Shown: piece after piece, positions 11,335-23,099 of the stretch
How the letters are laid out: every line of letters begins with the position of its first letter
Position numbering within the stretch: the stretch's first letter is position 1
Origin: Magnolia sinica
Lineage: Eukaryota; Streptophyta; Magnoliopsida; Magnoliales; Magnoliaceae
Direction: 5' to 3'
DNA: 64,000 nucleotides
Assembly: GCF_029962835.1 (NCBI RefSeq)
Contig: NC_080583.1
Location: 67,441,158 to 67,505,157, forward strand
Notes under the pieces: generated by a model
Database searches by the model: none
What the model saw: only the letters and a program-made list of their open reading frames with translations
What the model was told of the DNA's origin: nothing
Position numbers and translations under genes: made by a program

Positions 11335-11336
<2 letters not shown>

Positions 11337-11523
11337 GTCTCTGGGTTCTTTTAAAGGCTTTGAAAAAATGGGTTGCTTTTGTAGTTGGGTTTAGGTTTCG
11401 TTTCTCCAACAAGCAGTGATTCTAAGAGAGCATCAGAGGCCTCAACCAGGGAAAGACACCAAAGTAGGAGTCAAGGTAATAGAAATCCTAACAGGGAAAA
11501 GTTTCTATTTTAAAATTGATTGA

Positions 11524-11526
<3 letters not shown>

Positions 11527-11569
<43 letters not shown>
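11527..11569. repeat. AG dinucleotide microsatellite
   Basis: Perfect run of about 21 AG units, 192 bases after the TC run and complementary to it. Confidence 0.93.
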
Positions 11570-11571
<2 letters not shown>

Positions 11572-12179
11572 AGTATGATACTTCACCATCTAAATTGCCA
11601 ACCTGCATAACCCAAACATATAATGAGCAAATGACGGTAACCATCTGATTTCACCCACTGAATTTGGACCACTCACTTTTCTACTTCTCACTAATCAAAA
11701 TGACAGCCACCAGTTAGACAGTTGGGATTACACAGTCAGCTACATTTTGAAAAATACAGTTGTTAAAGAAGATTTCAAATCCTAGCAAGCTAACCTGATT
11801 CTTGGGGAATAGCATCTAGGTAGAGGCTCCACTCTAAGGAATGAATTGGATCTCATTGCAAATTTGCCACGCTGGCAAATGTCTGGCATGTACATGAGCT
11901 GCCTTGTACATGCATGTGTTGACCAAAACCCATAGTACCAAAAGGCAAGAAAGAAAAAAGATAAAGATCTTTTGCTTTTTCTGCTTTTACCTTTTTTCAA
12001 ATTGTTGTATTGAAATATGAATCTATTGCTCATGAAACAATTTGAATATTAAGGTTTCCTTATATGTAGCTTTTTGTGGATAATTTTAACCGGTCGATAT
12101 TTTGATTGTCTTTTCTTGTCTGTATCCTTTTAAATCCTTCACTCTCTTACTTAATTTGTACCACATTCTGATTTTACAG

Positions 12180-12263
12180 AAAGGAAATGATGTTCCGCAT
12201 TCACCAGTGACTTGTGCATATTTAGTTGTGGAGATTGAAGGTGCTAAATTGTTTATCGATAAT
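12180..12263 (+). pseudogene. Xaa-Pro aminopeptidase 1 (APP1)-like exon fragment
   Basis: After a plausible acceptor (CTGATTTTACAG, ending at 12179) the frame reads KGNDVPHSPVTCAYLVVEIE then GAKLFIDN. This matches, by recollection, the N-terminal domain block of plant aminopeptidase P (DVPYSPVMHAYL followed by LFVDN). The enzyme is a cytosolic manganese peptidase that removes an N-terminal residue ahead of proline. Similarity stops at 12263 with a stop soon after, and no donor or neighbouring exon is seen. Bases after 12280 (VEISELNEELS, stop) may be a scrap of something else. Only one exon is present, so it is a fragment. Confidence 0.62.
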
Positions 12264-12689
12264 TATATTAATTGACAGGTAGAGATTTCTGAACTAAATG
12301 AGGAACTGAGCTGACTTCAGAATCAGGCAAGATTTATGGCATTTTCTTTCGTATGCACAGAATTAGGTTTTTATTGTTGTTGTTGTGGTTTGCAATATCA
12401 GTGCCATTTTTTGTTTTTCAAATGACTGAAGCAAGGCTACTTTTTAATTAGAATTATTGATATGGACATATACACATAAGTACTAGGCATCAAACTGGTG
12501 TCATGAACTTATCGGTGCATATGCCATCTTAAGTACTAGGTTTTTTAAGATGTAGGTGGCATATCTCGGGAAATTGGGCATAGGTAATTCACATCTACCT
12601 TATCTATACTAACAGCTAGTTTTTTGGACTGTCTTGCCCTTTGTTTTATTTGAATTAATGCTATCATCTATGGACTTGGATTTGGTAGT

Positions 12690-12935
12690 TCAATATCAGT
12701 GGTCGGTGACATGTGTGTTTTATATGTACCGTCCATCCATTTTGCCAGCTTGTTTCAATGCATGAGTTAAAAAATGATACAAATCTCAGGTTGGCCATGC
12801 CATAGGAAATAGTGGTGATTGAATGCCCATTGTTGAAAACTTCTTGTTGGCCATAGATGTTTTGGATTGATATTTATATTTTACTTTTGGATCTAACTTC
12901 ATGAACAAGATGTATGGCAAATAAACATCGTGTTT
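12690..12935. repeat. Foldback-family fragment (left arm plus inverted centre)
   Basis: ACCGTCCATCCATTTTG near 12728 and the block ending GTTGAAAACTTCTTG match the left arm. The following 90 bases match the family centre in inverted orientation (GCAAATAAACATCGTG near 12917). Confidence 0.6.
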
Positions 12936-13479
12936 CACCCTTTGAAGTTTCGACAATGGTGTCATTATCCTCACTAGTTCGGCTCACTTGAGCTTCGGCA
13001 CTGCCTCATTTTTAGACTCATGTTCAAAATGTGCTTGAAAAATGGATGGATGGTGGGCCCACAAAGCTTTTCTAGTACTAGAGGGGTCACTACCAAATCC
13101 CAATCATATCCTTCAAGCCCAAATAGAGAAGCTGGACCACTATTAAGAAAATTTTAATAAAATTGGCTTGACATGCCTCTATTGAGAACATGTCCAACCT
13201 TCCTCGAACAGGACACCATTGAAATTTATGAAAAGTTATTTGATTGGAAGCTTCATCTGCACCAAAAGTAAGCTTCCTCTAGTAGCGCCTACATCAACAC
13301 ATTCTAACAAAAAGCAGATCTTCTTTAGCAGGTCCTACATCAACACATTCCAACAAAAGACAACTTACACAGCTTATTCCACTTGAAAATACATGTCCTT
13401 TATAGCGATGGGCATGAATATAACAACCACCTCTTTTCTTAATTTCTTTCTTTCTTTCTCAATTTCTTTCTTTTCTTAT

Positions 13480-13740
13480 CGCATAATAATTGCATGTCTA
13501 GAAATATTATGGTATTTTGACCATCCAATCTTTATGTAGATCATATTCTTCCTATGAAAAAATATTGAATTAAGTAAAATTGGTATTTGGTAGATCATAG
13601 AATTGTAATTAATGAACCAGATTCACAACTGATATTGGTCACTTGTACACTTGAATGTCACATGTGAAGGGTGCATATGGATGAACGAGCGTGGATAAAA
13701 CACATGCATCAATGTGGGGCCAATAGATGTAATGGAATTC
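13480..13740. repeat. Dispersed repeat copy 1 (related to 15190-15450)
   Basis: From ATAATTGCATGTCTAGAAAT to GCATCAATGTGGGGCC this stretch aligns along its whole length with 15190-15450, at clearly reduced identity. Part of a repeat ending in the GTGGGGCCCAC motif. Confidence 0.65.
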
Positions 13741-14139
13741 AAGTTACAACATTTATTGCCTTGATAGTTTTTGACTTTTTAAGGACAGAGGATTAGAGGA
13801 TTGATTGTTTTCCATGCATCAATTTGTTGATTGCTACTTTTTGACCTTTTTTTTTTTACTTGCATGCAGGATTTTAATCAATTGTGCTTAAATTTAGGCC
13901 CACAAGCACTTCAGCCTTTTGACGCCACTCGTGCTAGGAGTAGACCCACATAGAGGATTTGTGTTTTTTTTTTTATTCAAGACCATTTTCAATTTATTAT
14001 TGTAAATATTATATATTTTTATTGTGAAGTAATATAAATTTTGTTTAATATTCAATTTTAATTGTATTGCAACATTTTTTATGTTTCAAATATTAAAAAA
14101 AAATATAGGTTTCAATTGAAATATATATAATAAAAAAAA

Positions 14140-14518
14140 TTACTAGCCCGTGCTAGGGCCTCTCAAATCTATACAAAGACTTTTATCGGCGCTTGTATAG
14201 ATTTTTATCGGCGCTTTTCCGTAATTAAAAGTATCCAGAAACCGCGCTTTTAACGGCACTTGGATAGACTTTTGCCAACGCTTTTTTACTTTTATCGGCG
14301 CTTCTTTCAGAAATACCAGCAGCCACCAAAAGCGTCGGTGAAGTTAGAGGGGGCGCCGAAAAAGAGTACATAATTACCGGCGCTTGAAGTGGCTTACCGC
14401 CTACAAATGTTTTGCCGACATGCCCCTTTAGCTAGCGCCGATAAAGGCAATGCTGGCAGTTTTTAGGGCTTTTATTGGTGCTTTTGACCGCCAGTAAAAG
14501 TCCCTTTTTCTTGTAGTG
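14140..14518 (-). mobile_element. CACTA (CMC) transposon terminus with subterminal repeats
   Basis: The minus strand begins CACTACAAGAAAAAGGGAC at 14518, the canonical CACTA terminal inverted repeat. Inside lie many copies of a GGCGCTTTTA / TATCGGCGCTT subterminal motif in both orientations, the expected transposase-binding array. No matching CACTAC terminus and no transposase reading frame were found on the other side, so this is a truncated or very diverged copy. Confidence 0.82.
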
Positions 14519-15180
14519 ATGGTTCAAACTTCAGCGCTATAAATAATGTGCAGATGCTAGGATGAAATATAAGCAATAAGCATAACAAGTTCAAAATACG
14601 CGATAACAACCAAAGATAGCAACTAAAGTTACAAATAATATTTGAGTCAAAATAGTTACCAGCTTGCAAATATTATTTATACTATCACAAAATATCCAAC
14701 AGTCAACCACCATCAAGCAAAACAACATGTTTGACAAAAAAACCCAAATATAAAACTGTCTATTTTACAAAGAAAAAGCAAACATTGAGCAATCAAACAT
14801 CTAAGAGGCATGCTACAATAATCCATGTAAATTTTTTATTATGGGGTATTATGTGAGTATTGCAAAGAATCATGCAACAAAAAGTTATGTGGGCCAACAA
14901 AAAGTCCTCATTGCCATTGTTTCTTGTGGTGACTGGTGTGGCTCACTTGGGGTTTATATCAACATGATTTTTAACTCACTTCCTAAAATGATCTGCATCA
15001 ACTAATAGACAGAGAGAATTGCACATGGATTTCATGGTGGGTCCCTCGAATATTTTTATGCCAGTCTCTTTATAAGAGAAATAAATATTCTGGCTTTGAA
15101 AGTGTAGATAGGGTGACACTCTCATTACTCTAACTTCAATAATGACATTTGGTCTGTGGAATTGAATGGTATTGGATGGG
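14519..15180. other. AT-rich intergenic stretch, nothing recognised
   Basis: No coding, repeat or transposon signal I can support. Short open frames here look random. Confidence 0.5.
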
Positions 15181-15189
15181 ATTAACATC

Positions 15190-15605
15190 ATAATTGCACA
15201 ATGATTGCATGTCTGGAAATACCATGATATTGTAGCCATCCAATCCCATGTTTGGGATAAAATTTTTGCTACGGGAAAACACCGGATTAAGCAAAATCAT
15301 GTTTGGTGGACCATGGACTTGTAATCAACGGACCAAATTCACAATGGATGTCATTCACTTGTACACATATATAACAAGAATGTCACGTGTAAACGGTGTA
15401 TATGGATGGACGGCATGGATAAACGCGTGCATCAATGTGGGGCCCACGTGTAGTGGATTTCAAAATCCATGGAAGTCCTGCATGGGACCAAATGCAATTC
15501 CATCCCACCTAATCCCGACCTTTTCCATCCTCTCCAAATGTTAGATGGAATTGCACAGGACCAAATGCAATTCTATCCCATCTAATACCCTGCGCCAAAC
15601 GCCCC
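15190..15605. repeat. Dispersed repeat copy 2, ending in a CCAAACGCCC MITE-like edge
   Basis: Aligns with 13480-13740 in its first 260 bases. A 20-base segment starting GGACCAAATGCAATTC occurs twice (near 15484 and 15558). The right edge CGCCAAACGCCCC resembles the terminal inverted repeats of MITEs elsewhere in the window. Confidence 0.55.
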
Positions 15606-17270
15606 TAAGAGAATAGGAAGATCGGATATAAATATAACTTCCAGTCCATAGTTCTTGAATCAACTAAATTTGAAATATTTCATTGCAGAATCCACATTGA
15701 ATTGTCCATATAAAATGAAAAGAAAAAGTAAAGATAAGAAAAAGAATCATGTGATATGATGGAATGGACTCGGTAAAGGTGATGCAGACATCTGATTTTA
15801 TAGAACTAACAAAATTTTACTTGCAGCTCACATGGAAATGGAGATTGTATCATATAAAACTAAATGGAACTTTGTATCTAAGATTGACAAAAACATTTGA
15901 GCTATTTACATCAGGTGTTACGGGTTGCACTTACACAGGAGAAAAACGATGGAAGAATGTATATAATATTGGAAAATTTCCATACTAGCCAAGAGTAAAT
16001 TAAGAATCGCCAAAAAGTTTTAGAAATAGAGTTGTGTGTAAATCCACAATGCCAACATACTCAAAGCACAACATATGGGAGTAGGTTTGTTGGACAAAAG
16101 AGCAACTTCGGGCCGGATTCTCAATTAGCTACAGAAACATTTCGGTGTGTAAAACAGTGACTAGTCTATCATCAAATTGGGCTATTTTGTGTACCATAGT
16201 TATCTTTACTTACAGTTTTGGCAAACCGTCAATGCATCTACATAATTTGTAAACAAAATGGTTTTTATTGTCATTTCAACTTTTTTCCAAGAACATTACA
16301 TCTTACCAAGTTTGAAGTTAGGACCTCAAAGGTAACTGAAATGTAAAAGGCCAACATGCAAAAATAGTGTTAGGTTGTAAAGGTAAATGTTAATGAATTA
16401 TCATATACAAAATGTGACGAAATTGCTTCACTGAAGTTACACCATAGTTCATATATTCTAGGTGACTAAGACAAAAGCATCCAAGAGATTATAGTGAATA
16501 TAGTCCGACACACATTCTTCTTCTTTTTTTCTTTTTTTCTTTTTTCTTTTTAGACACCCACACCGATGCACGCCGTAGTGGGATTTCACCACCTAAACAT
16601 GAAATATATTAACCCATTATATTGCCTAAAGAATGTCTTATGTTCTAATTTTAAGCTCCTCTATTCATACATTATTTATGTCCTGATTCTACATAAAAGA
16701 AAAAATAAAACAAGGCATCTTGTATTATGTTATAACCAGACAAAATACATGCAAGAGAAGAACTAGTCCCCATTTTCTACTTGAACAAAATAAATAAGAT
16801 ACATAATTTAATAATAAATATAAATATTAAAAAAACTAGTGGGAGACATTAATCCAAATTCTACACGGATCTTAAACATCTTAATTGCATTAAGAAAATA
16901 AGCAAATCCCATGTTGAAGCATCCAAAGCCAAGAGTTCAAAAGTTGAGATTTATATAATTTCAATTAATTAGTATTTTTTTTTTCTTTTTGAGAAATACA
17001 ATTTCGATCGTATCGAAATGAAGAATAAAAGCGTAGAAAGAATCTCTTACTTGGTCTTGCTATTTTCTAATACAAACAAGGAGCCTTATTTTTACGATCC
17101 AAAAAAGTACATACCTCATACACTAAACAAAACCACAATATAGCTAAGACATGTATTGAGACTGTGAGTTCGCCATGCAAGGGCATAATAACTCATCATA
17201 CCATGGTAGTTTGCTTAATGATTCTGATTCCGTTATGTGAGTTGTACGAAACTGAAAGGTTTGATTTCAA
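15606..17270. other. AT-rich intergenic stretch, nothing recognised
   Basis: Contains pyrimidine runs near 16520-16552 and poly-T near 16976. No gene or mobile-element signature found on either strand. Confidence 0.5.
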
Positions 17271-17279
17271 GCATTATTC

Positions 17280-18245
17280 AAAGTATCCTTGATATATCTG
17301 TATTTCCAGCTCAGTGATTCCGATAACATTGGTAGTGATACCAATAACATTGGTAGTGTAAAAAATTCTAAGTTTTAGTGATGTATCGCTAAGTGTCACA
17401 AATGTATCAATATCGTCAATGATCGCCAACATTGTTTGAAGTATCCCCGATATTATCTGCATCTCTAAATCAACGATACCGATAACACTGGTAGTGATAC
17501 CGATAACATTGATAGTCTAAAAAATTTCAAGTATCGGTGATGTATCACTAAGAATCACTAATGTATCGATATTGTCAATTTATTGCCAATATTTTCGACT
17601 ATATAAATTCTAGGTGCTTCTTATATCACAATGTATAGATATTGCCAATATTTTTTACTATGAAAATTCCATATGTCCCTTGTATCGCCAGTGTATTGGC
17701 GATATTTCGATAATACTGCCAAAATTTTGTTTATTAAAAAATGTCCATTTCAATTTTTTTATGGGCGCATGGTTGTATGCAATGTTCAAATTGTCAATGA
17801 TATATCGTGATATTATCATTATTGTACCATGGACGATATCGAGGTCACGGTCTTTCGTTTCCTTTCCAATTGTCAACGATTTCTCGACTAAATATCGTGT
17901 GTCGACGATATTTGAAAATATTGATGGATGTTTGGATGGATAAATGAGATGGATGAGATGATTGGACTGATTTCTTATGACAACACATGCTTTAAGCCCC
18001 CATTAGATGGAAACATATTACATATGCCATTTTTTGTAATTTTTTTTATTCATAAATATGCAAATGTGTGTTTTTTAGCAACTCCTAAAGTTTCACTGAA
18101 AAAATTATTATTTTCCCCATGTTTCCCTAATTTTTCATCGCATTTCCGATTATCAGTAATATTATCGGCGATATCGATATTGTTTTCGTATCCCCGGCCG
18201 ACAAAACTTGTAGCGATACCAATACTTCGAACACTGATCGCCAAT
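17280..18245. repeat. CGATA-rich repeat family with 158-base tandem duplication
   Basis: Two adjacent units start with AAGTATCC at 17281 and 17439 and share blocks such as GTAGTGATACC and ATGTATC. The rest is rich in CGATA/TATCG words up to TTATCGGCGATATCGATATT (about 18150-18180). An inverted relative lies at 60510-60665. No coding frame is convincing. It behaves as a non-coding dispersed repeat of unknown class. Confidence 0.65.
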
Positions 18246-18249
18246 ATTT

Positions 18250-18900
18250 TTTAATTGTCGATACCACTTTTGTGCTACTCCTAACAAAGTCAGGGAGAAG
18301 GCTCGATACATAACTGAGCTCGATGCGCCGTAGAGCTTCATCCATGCCCTGAACAATTCCAAATGCTCGGCTGGGTCATCGAACCCGAAGTAGGGGACGA
18401 TCTGCGGCATTCGGAATTTGGGTGGGAGCTGGGCTCCCATGATATCATCAATGAACGACGGTTCGATCTCCTCCAGCATGGCTTTGATGGAGGTCGAAAC
18501 TTGTGCACAGTAGGCTTAGCGGATGTCACCAATCTTACCTGGCAGCTCCTTCAGCTCGGCTTCCGAGGGGACCTCGTTCTCTCCTATCTCTATCTTAGGA
18601 AGTGCTTCGGGAGCCTTTCAACATCTCTGGTTTTCCAACGTATGGCGCAATTCGGAGTCAGTCCAAGCATACGCTTGATTGTGCTACCCTAGTTGTATTC
18701 TGGATCCGTGAGGATTTTGGGGAACTCGCAGGGGTCGGCACTGCTCAGTGGCAGCACCGGCCTCTGCCTCGTGGCCGGGAGGTGGGTTTTGCCTCTCTAG
18801 GAATTGCATAAGTCGGTTCATGTTGCCGTTTAAGGCCTCGACCTGGTTTTCTAGGGAAGCAAGTCGACCACCACGGCTACACGATCTGGACGCAAGTACT
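18250..18900 (-). pseudogene. Tat/Retand-like Ty3/gypsy gag fragment
   Basis: The minus-strand frame 18479-18162 reads IMGAQLPPKFRMPQI, then DPAEHLELFRAWM, then AFSLTLLGVAQKWYRQL. This is the gag capsid block typical of Tat-lineage Ty3/gypsy elements. Upstream on the same strand (to about 18890) lies a broken N-terminal region with an ALKGNMNRLMQFLE-like helix. Stops near 18485 and 18520 and an abrupt switch to CGATA repeat DNA at about 18247 show truncation. No LTR or pol is attached. Confidence 0.75.
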
Positions 18901-19002
18901 GCGGGAGCAGAACCCGCCTGATGCTGAGAAGATAAATTTCGAATGTCGACAGACAGATCAACAGAGGCCGGTGGGGGTGCTATTTCAATGTCTAAAGTTT
19001 AG

Positions 19003-19019
19003 GTATATATATATATATA
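19003..19019. repeat. AT dinucleotide microsatellite
   Basis: Short run of alternating A and T. Confidence 0.8.
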
Positions 19020-19263
19020 CAGGCTCCACAGTTTGTGCGTGCGTGCAAGCGTATGGAGCATCACACTCTGCCAGAATATCAAAGATTGTCTCAATACATA
19101 TATATGTATTACAATTTGGTTATTTCCACTTTACAATACTAATAAATCACAATTCAATTCGATAGTGCATGTAAACACACTTACCATTGCTTATAATGGC
19201 TAAAAAAAGAAGGAAAATCTTCAAATTTTTAAAAAATTAACGAAAAAACTGAAATGGGTTATT

Positions 19264-19736
19264 CGCCTCTTCTATGATTTTCACTGCCACTCTATCTTTC
19301 ACGCTGCCTCCGGGGTTCAAGAACTCGGCTTTTGCCAGAATCTGAAAGAATATACACAGAAATTCAGTGTTAATCCAACAACCAAACTCTATTTTTCCAA
19401 TTTTCTTCTTGTGGGTATTGAATTAAGCGACAGCCCATGAAATTTCAGAATCCATTGAAATTGAAGGAAAAAAAAAAAAAAAAATTTATTTGGTTTTTTT
19501 TTTTTTTTCTTTTGAAAAGAGGACTTACTTCACAGCCAGTGGCATCTGAAAGGCTATTGATTCTGATCAAAGGGGTATTGCCGATGGGGTCAATCAGGCC
19601 TTTTCTAGCTTCGGTTTTTGAGATGCGTCTTTGGAATTTTCTCATTGATAGATTGTAGAGAGACTGCAGAGGAAGATGGATAGTATAGACATGGAAATTG
19701 CTGCAGCAGCCGCTCCTATGTCTTTCACAGGCGCCA
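19264..19736 (-). pseudogene. Cysteine-synthase-like (PLP-dependent) gene, 5' two exons only, frameshifted
   Basis: The minus strand from ATG at 19736 starts MAPVKDIGAAAAAISMS, a hydrophobic anchor, and hits a stop 31 codons later. The frame resumes in a shifted register as RRISKTEARKGLIDPIGNTP then LIRINSLSDATGCE and ends at a consensus donor (GTAAG, 19528-19524). Exon 2 (19341 to about 19264) follows acceptor TTCTTTCAG and reads ILAKAEFLNPGGSVKDR then VAVKIIEEA. GGSVKDR carries the PLP-binding lysine of beta-substituted alanine synthases. The closest type I recall is the At1g55880-like membrane-anchored member. The remaining three quarters of the enzyme is absent and no donor follows EEA, so this is a truncated pseudogene. 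Confidence 0.83.
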
Positions 19737-20480
19737 TTGCTCCTTCACTCTCTGCGCAGGGACTCGTTCTCAGAGTTCTATTTTAAGTGGTGGTGAAGGT
19801 ATTTTGGTCATTTGAAATCCAAACCCGACATGTCGAAACTCGAAATAGATTCCCTTACTCGGGTCTAGATTCGGATACGGCCCTACTGATACGGCTGGTG
19901 ATGGGCCCAATCAAATTCCAACCCATGAGTGAAATCCCTGCACTCAGGCCTGGCCCATCTAAACCATCTAACCCAAATAGGGCCTGACGCACCAAACCAT
20001 CTAGATAGTTAGGCATGGCCCTGACCCACCAAGCCATCACAAAGCCCAGCTGATGGTCTATCATATTGGGCCTTTGCATTGTTGATCAGGCCAAGCAAAA
20101 TCAGTTATCATTAGCCAAAATCATGAATAAGTCCAGCCCTTGTTGGTTCAGACCAAGCCCAAATCTGTCCTGGCCCACTTGGATAGGATTAAGGGTGTCA
20201 AGTGTCAATTGGTCGAACTGGCCCGCAGGTCGTGGGCCCAGCATGTGCAATACATGGGCTTGGATTCAATTTAGAGCTGTACAAGCCAAGCCAAACCGAA
20301 TTTGACATAAGTTTCATTTGGCTTGTTTATGTGATACCTCTGATCAAGCTTTTATATGAGCCATGCTTTGAGCCTATTCCTACTGTTTGAGCTTGGTTTG
20401 GTCCAAAACTATGTGAGCTCAACTTGGTTTAGTTTGGTCCAAATATCCAAGTTGAGCTGAGCCGAACTGAGCCAAATTTA
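19737..20480. other. AGCCC/GGGCC-rich intergenic repeat-like DNA
   Basis: Words such as GGCCCA, AAGCCCA and GGGCTT recur irregularly from 19900 to 20470. Similar stretches occur near 51745-51865 and 60000-60410. No terminal repeats or coding potential found. Confidence 0.45.
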
Positions 20481-22240
20481 AACAGAGGCTAGTTCTTTTT
20501 TCTTTTTCTTTTTTAATAAACAATATATATAATATGAACTTTTTTTTTTTTTTACAAAGATAATACTATAACTTAATATTAAAAAAAAACTAATACAAAA
20601 GTAACAACATGAAAAATATAACCTAAAGTTTAATATCCTCCGTATGATAATAATCACGCAACAAAATGTTTTTATGCCTACTAGCCAATTCAAATCCCAC
20701 TTCAGTGTACTAAGTAAATTTTGTGGGCTCATCGTGATGTATATGTATTATGCACGCTATCCATCAGTTTTTACATAATATTTGAGGACATGATCCAAAA
20801 TTGAATCACATCCAAAGCTCAAGTGGACCAAAGCATAAGAAACAATGTACATTTTCATGCTATCCATCCATTTTTACATATCATTTTAAGGCATGATCTC
20901 AAAATTGAATCATATCCAAAGCTCAAGTAAATCACACCACAGGAAACAATGTGCATACAATCTATGGGCCAAAGCGAACTGAGCTGAATCAAGCGCATAC
21001 TGTATTGATTTGAACCTGGTTTGTTTTTTAAAGGGGTTCGACTAGCTTTTTCAAACCATTCTAAGCCGAGCTTTTCAAGCGGGCTTGGTTCGTGTCCAGC
21101 CCTTCGATTCATAGGCCAGTCTCAAAGTTCAGGCCAGATTGCTCATCAGTGACTTGGGTCAAGGTGGGCAGCCCATTGGATTAATTAACATACAGGTGTG
21201 GTCAACCTATTGAGCGGATCAGCTTGATGGTCGAGAAGGGTCATCTTCATGGTGGGGCCTACCATTGCCATGGTATTGATGTTCTACATGTGTAGCATGT
21301 GAGCGGGAAAGATTGTAATGTGATCAATTCTCCTAAAATTTTGGAAGGTTCCAACTCCTCTTCAGTCCACAATCATAAATTCATGGTTATATATGGGAAA
21401 TCACAGTTATTATTAGAATTTAGAAGTGACAGGAATATTTACTCCAAAATCCTCAAGAATTCTGATTTTAGCAAACAATGACCTGACTGATTGAAATGAA
21501 CAAAAAGTACTTTTGGGAGGTAAAATGACAAAAATGACCTTCATTTTTTAAAAACTTAAAAATTAGTGAAGTGGACCATTGTGGGGCCCTTGTGATATGT
21601 GTATGACATCCATCCTATGCAAGAGGTGCATCCCACTGTGATGATCATACAAACTGAAAAGTAAGCTAATCCAATCATTGGTTGTCCCACACCATTAAAA
21701 AAAAAAAACCAACTTACACCCCTCAAGAACCTCCAAACTCATGTGTGGCCCGCCTGGTGATTGCATCTGCCTTTTTTTTTTCCGACTAATCATAACAGTG
21801 GGTTGTACCTAGTGGATTTCATGCACACACTAAGTGGGCCTCACAACAATCTATTTCACCATTTTTTTAGGAAAAAAGTTGACAAGCATTTTGGTCATTT
21901 GAGCATCTAAAAACACTTTTTGGGCATTTCAATTAGTCAAGGCTTTGTTTGGTAGAATTAAAATTTAAGGGAAATTCCAGTAGAATTTCAAAATGAAAAA
22001 TAGTTCTCTTTTTTTTTTCATCATTTTAAAGATTACATGCATCCAAATGACCCGTTAGTCTGATGTTGGGTGCAACCAATTTTATATAATTCATGACATC
22101 TTTTGCAACTACCCGGGTGTATGTGTTTGGGTGTCCATCGATGAATTGGATTGTGTTCCTATAGGGACCAACTTTGCAAAATTACATTGATTTCCTACAG
22201 AATGGAAAGTAGAATTAGGATCGAATACATAGCATGGTAA
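20481..22240. other. Intergenic DNA with foldback-arm fragments
   Basis: About 20705-20970 holds two successive left-arm fragments of the foldback family (CATCCATTTTTACATA and AAAGCTCAAGTGGACC words). About 21230-21300 and 21585-21660 hold short GTGGGGCC-type pieces. 21940-22240 contains a GTTTGG-type edge near 21950 but no matching end was found. No genes. Confidence 0.5.
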
Positions 22241-22924
22241 TGTAGACCGGGTCATGAACAATTTTATGGCCAAGATGGTCTAGAAAAGACCCGGTAAGCA
22301 ACAGAAGTGATCCAGACAATCAGAACCTTAAAACGAGCATATCTCACAAACCGGGATGAATTATCCAATATGCCATATATGATTTTAGGGTAGGAGAAGC
22401 TACTTTAGCCACCCAAGCCACTGCCGGATTACCAATGCCAGTTGAAGTCCCAATTTATTTTAGTTTTTATTATTTTTAGTAAGTTTTGGATTGATTGTAC
22501 TCTTCATCCGTTTGGCTTTAAGAGATGGGTTCAATATGAAAAGTTCTTTAAAAATTTAGAAGAATAATATGGTTGAGCCAAATAGGACATTTATTATTTT
22601 TGGCTGAAAACCATCAAGTCTAGTAGAAATCATGACCGTCTATAAATAGCAAGTTTACTATTTATAGTAAGTCACAATTTCTAGGAGTTTTATTTTTGGT
22701 TTGATTATGAAACTCCTCCCTACGATTCATAACATTATTTAAAGGGTTGTAAATTCATTTTTGAGTATCAAGCAATTTATTTTGAATTTTAGAAAATTGT
22801 TTTCTTATTTTCCTCGTGGATTTGAGGTCTCTCTGTGAGGAGTCCAGAGAAGCTCTGTAGATTTAGAGTAGTTATCCCCCTAAGAAAGACGGTCCTCGAC
22901 CTCGTCATGTCCTTCCCTGTGTCA
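22241..22924 (+). repeat. 5' LTR of element C (684 bp)
   Basis: Starts TGTAGACCGGGTC and ends CCTGTGTCA, followed after 3 bases by the primer site. The first 40 bases match the start of the 3' LTR at 42756. The CTCTGTGAGGAGTCC region and TATAAATAG near 22632 would fit the LTR promoter and R region. Confidence 0.82.
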
Positions 22925-22927
22925 GTT

Positions 22928-22939
22928 TGGTATCAGAGC
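22928..22939 (+). promoter_or_regulatory. Element C primer-binding site (initiator Met tRNA)
   Basis: TGGTATCAGAGC lies three bases downstream of the LTR edge, in the expected position. Confidence 0.92.
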
Positions 22940-23099
22940 AAGGACTCTCATCGGACTGATGGAAAATAACAAAGGTATGGGCTAAAACCATGTGGACAGC
23001 GATCTAGGAATTCACTATCTTCTGGAAAGAATGAAAGCTTTCCACCAGGAGAGTTAGTTGACCATGGATGGGCTACAACAACCTTCGACCATATTACAG

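Noticed and set aside
19437-19658. Plus-strand frame KKKKKFIWFFFFF
   Set aside because: Product of A and T runs inside the intron of the cysteine-synthase-like pseudogene.
22928-22939. Possible tRNA-related genes at TGGTATCAGAGC sites (also 3048, 11107, 36308, 63637)
   Set aside because: These are 12-base retrotransposon primer sites; no cloverleaf can be drawn around them.
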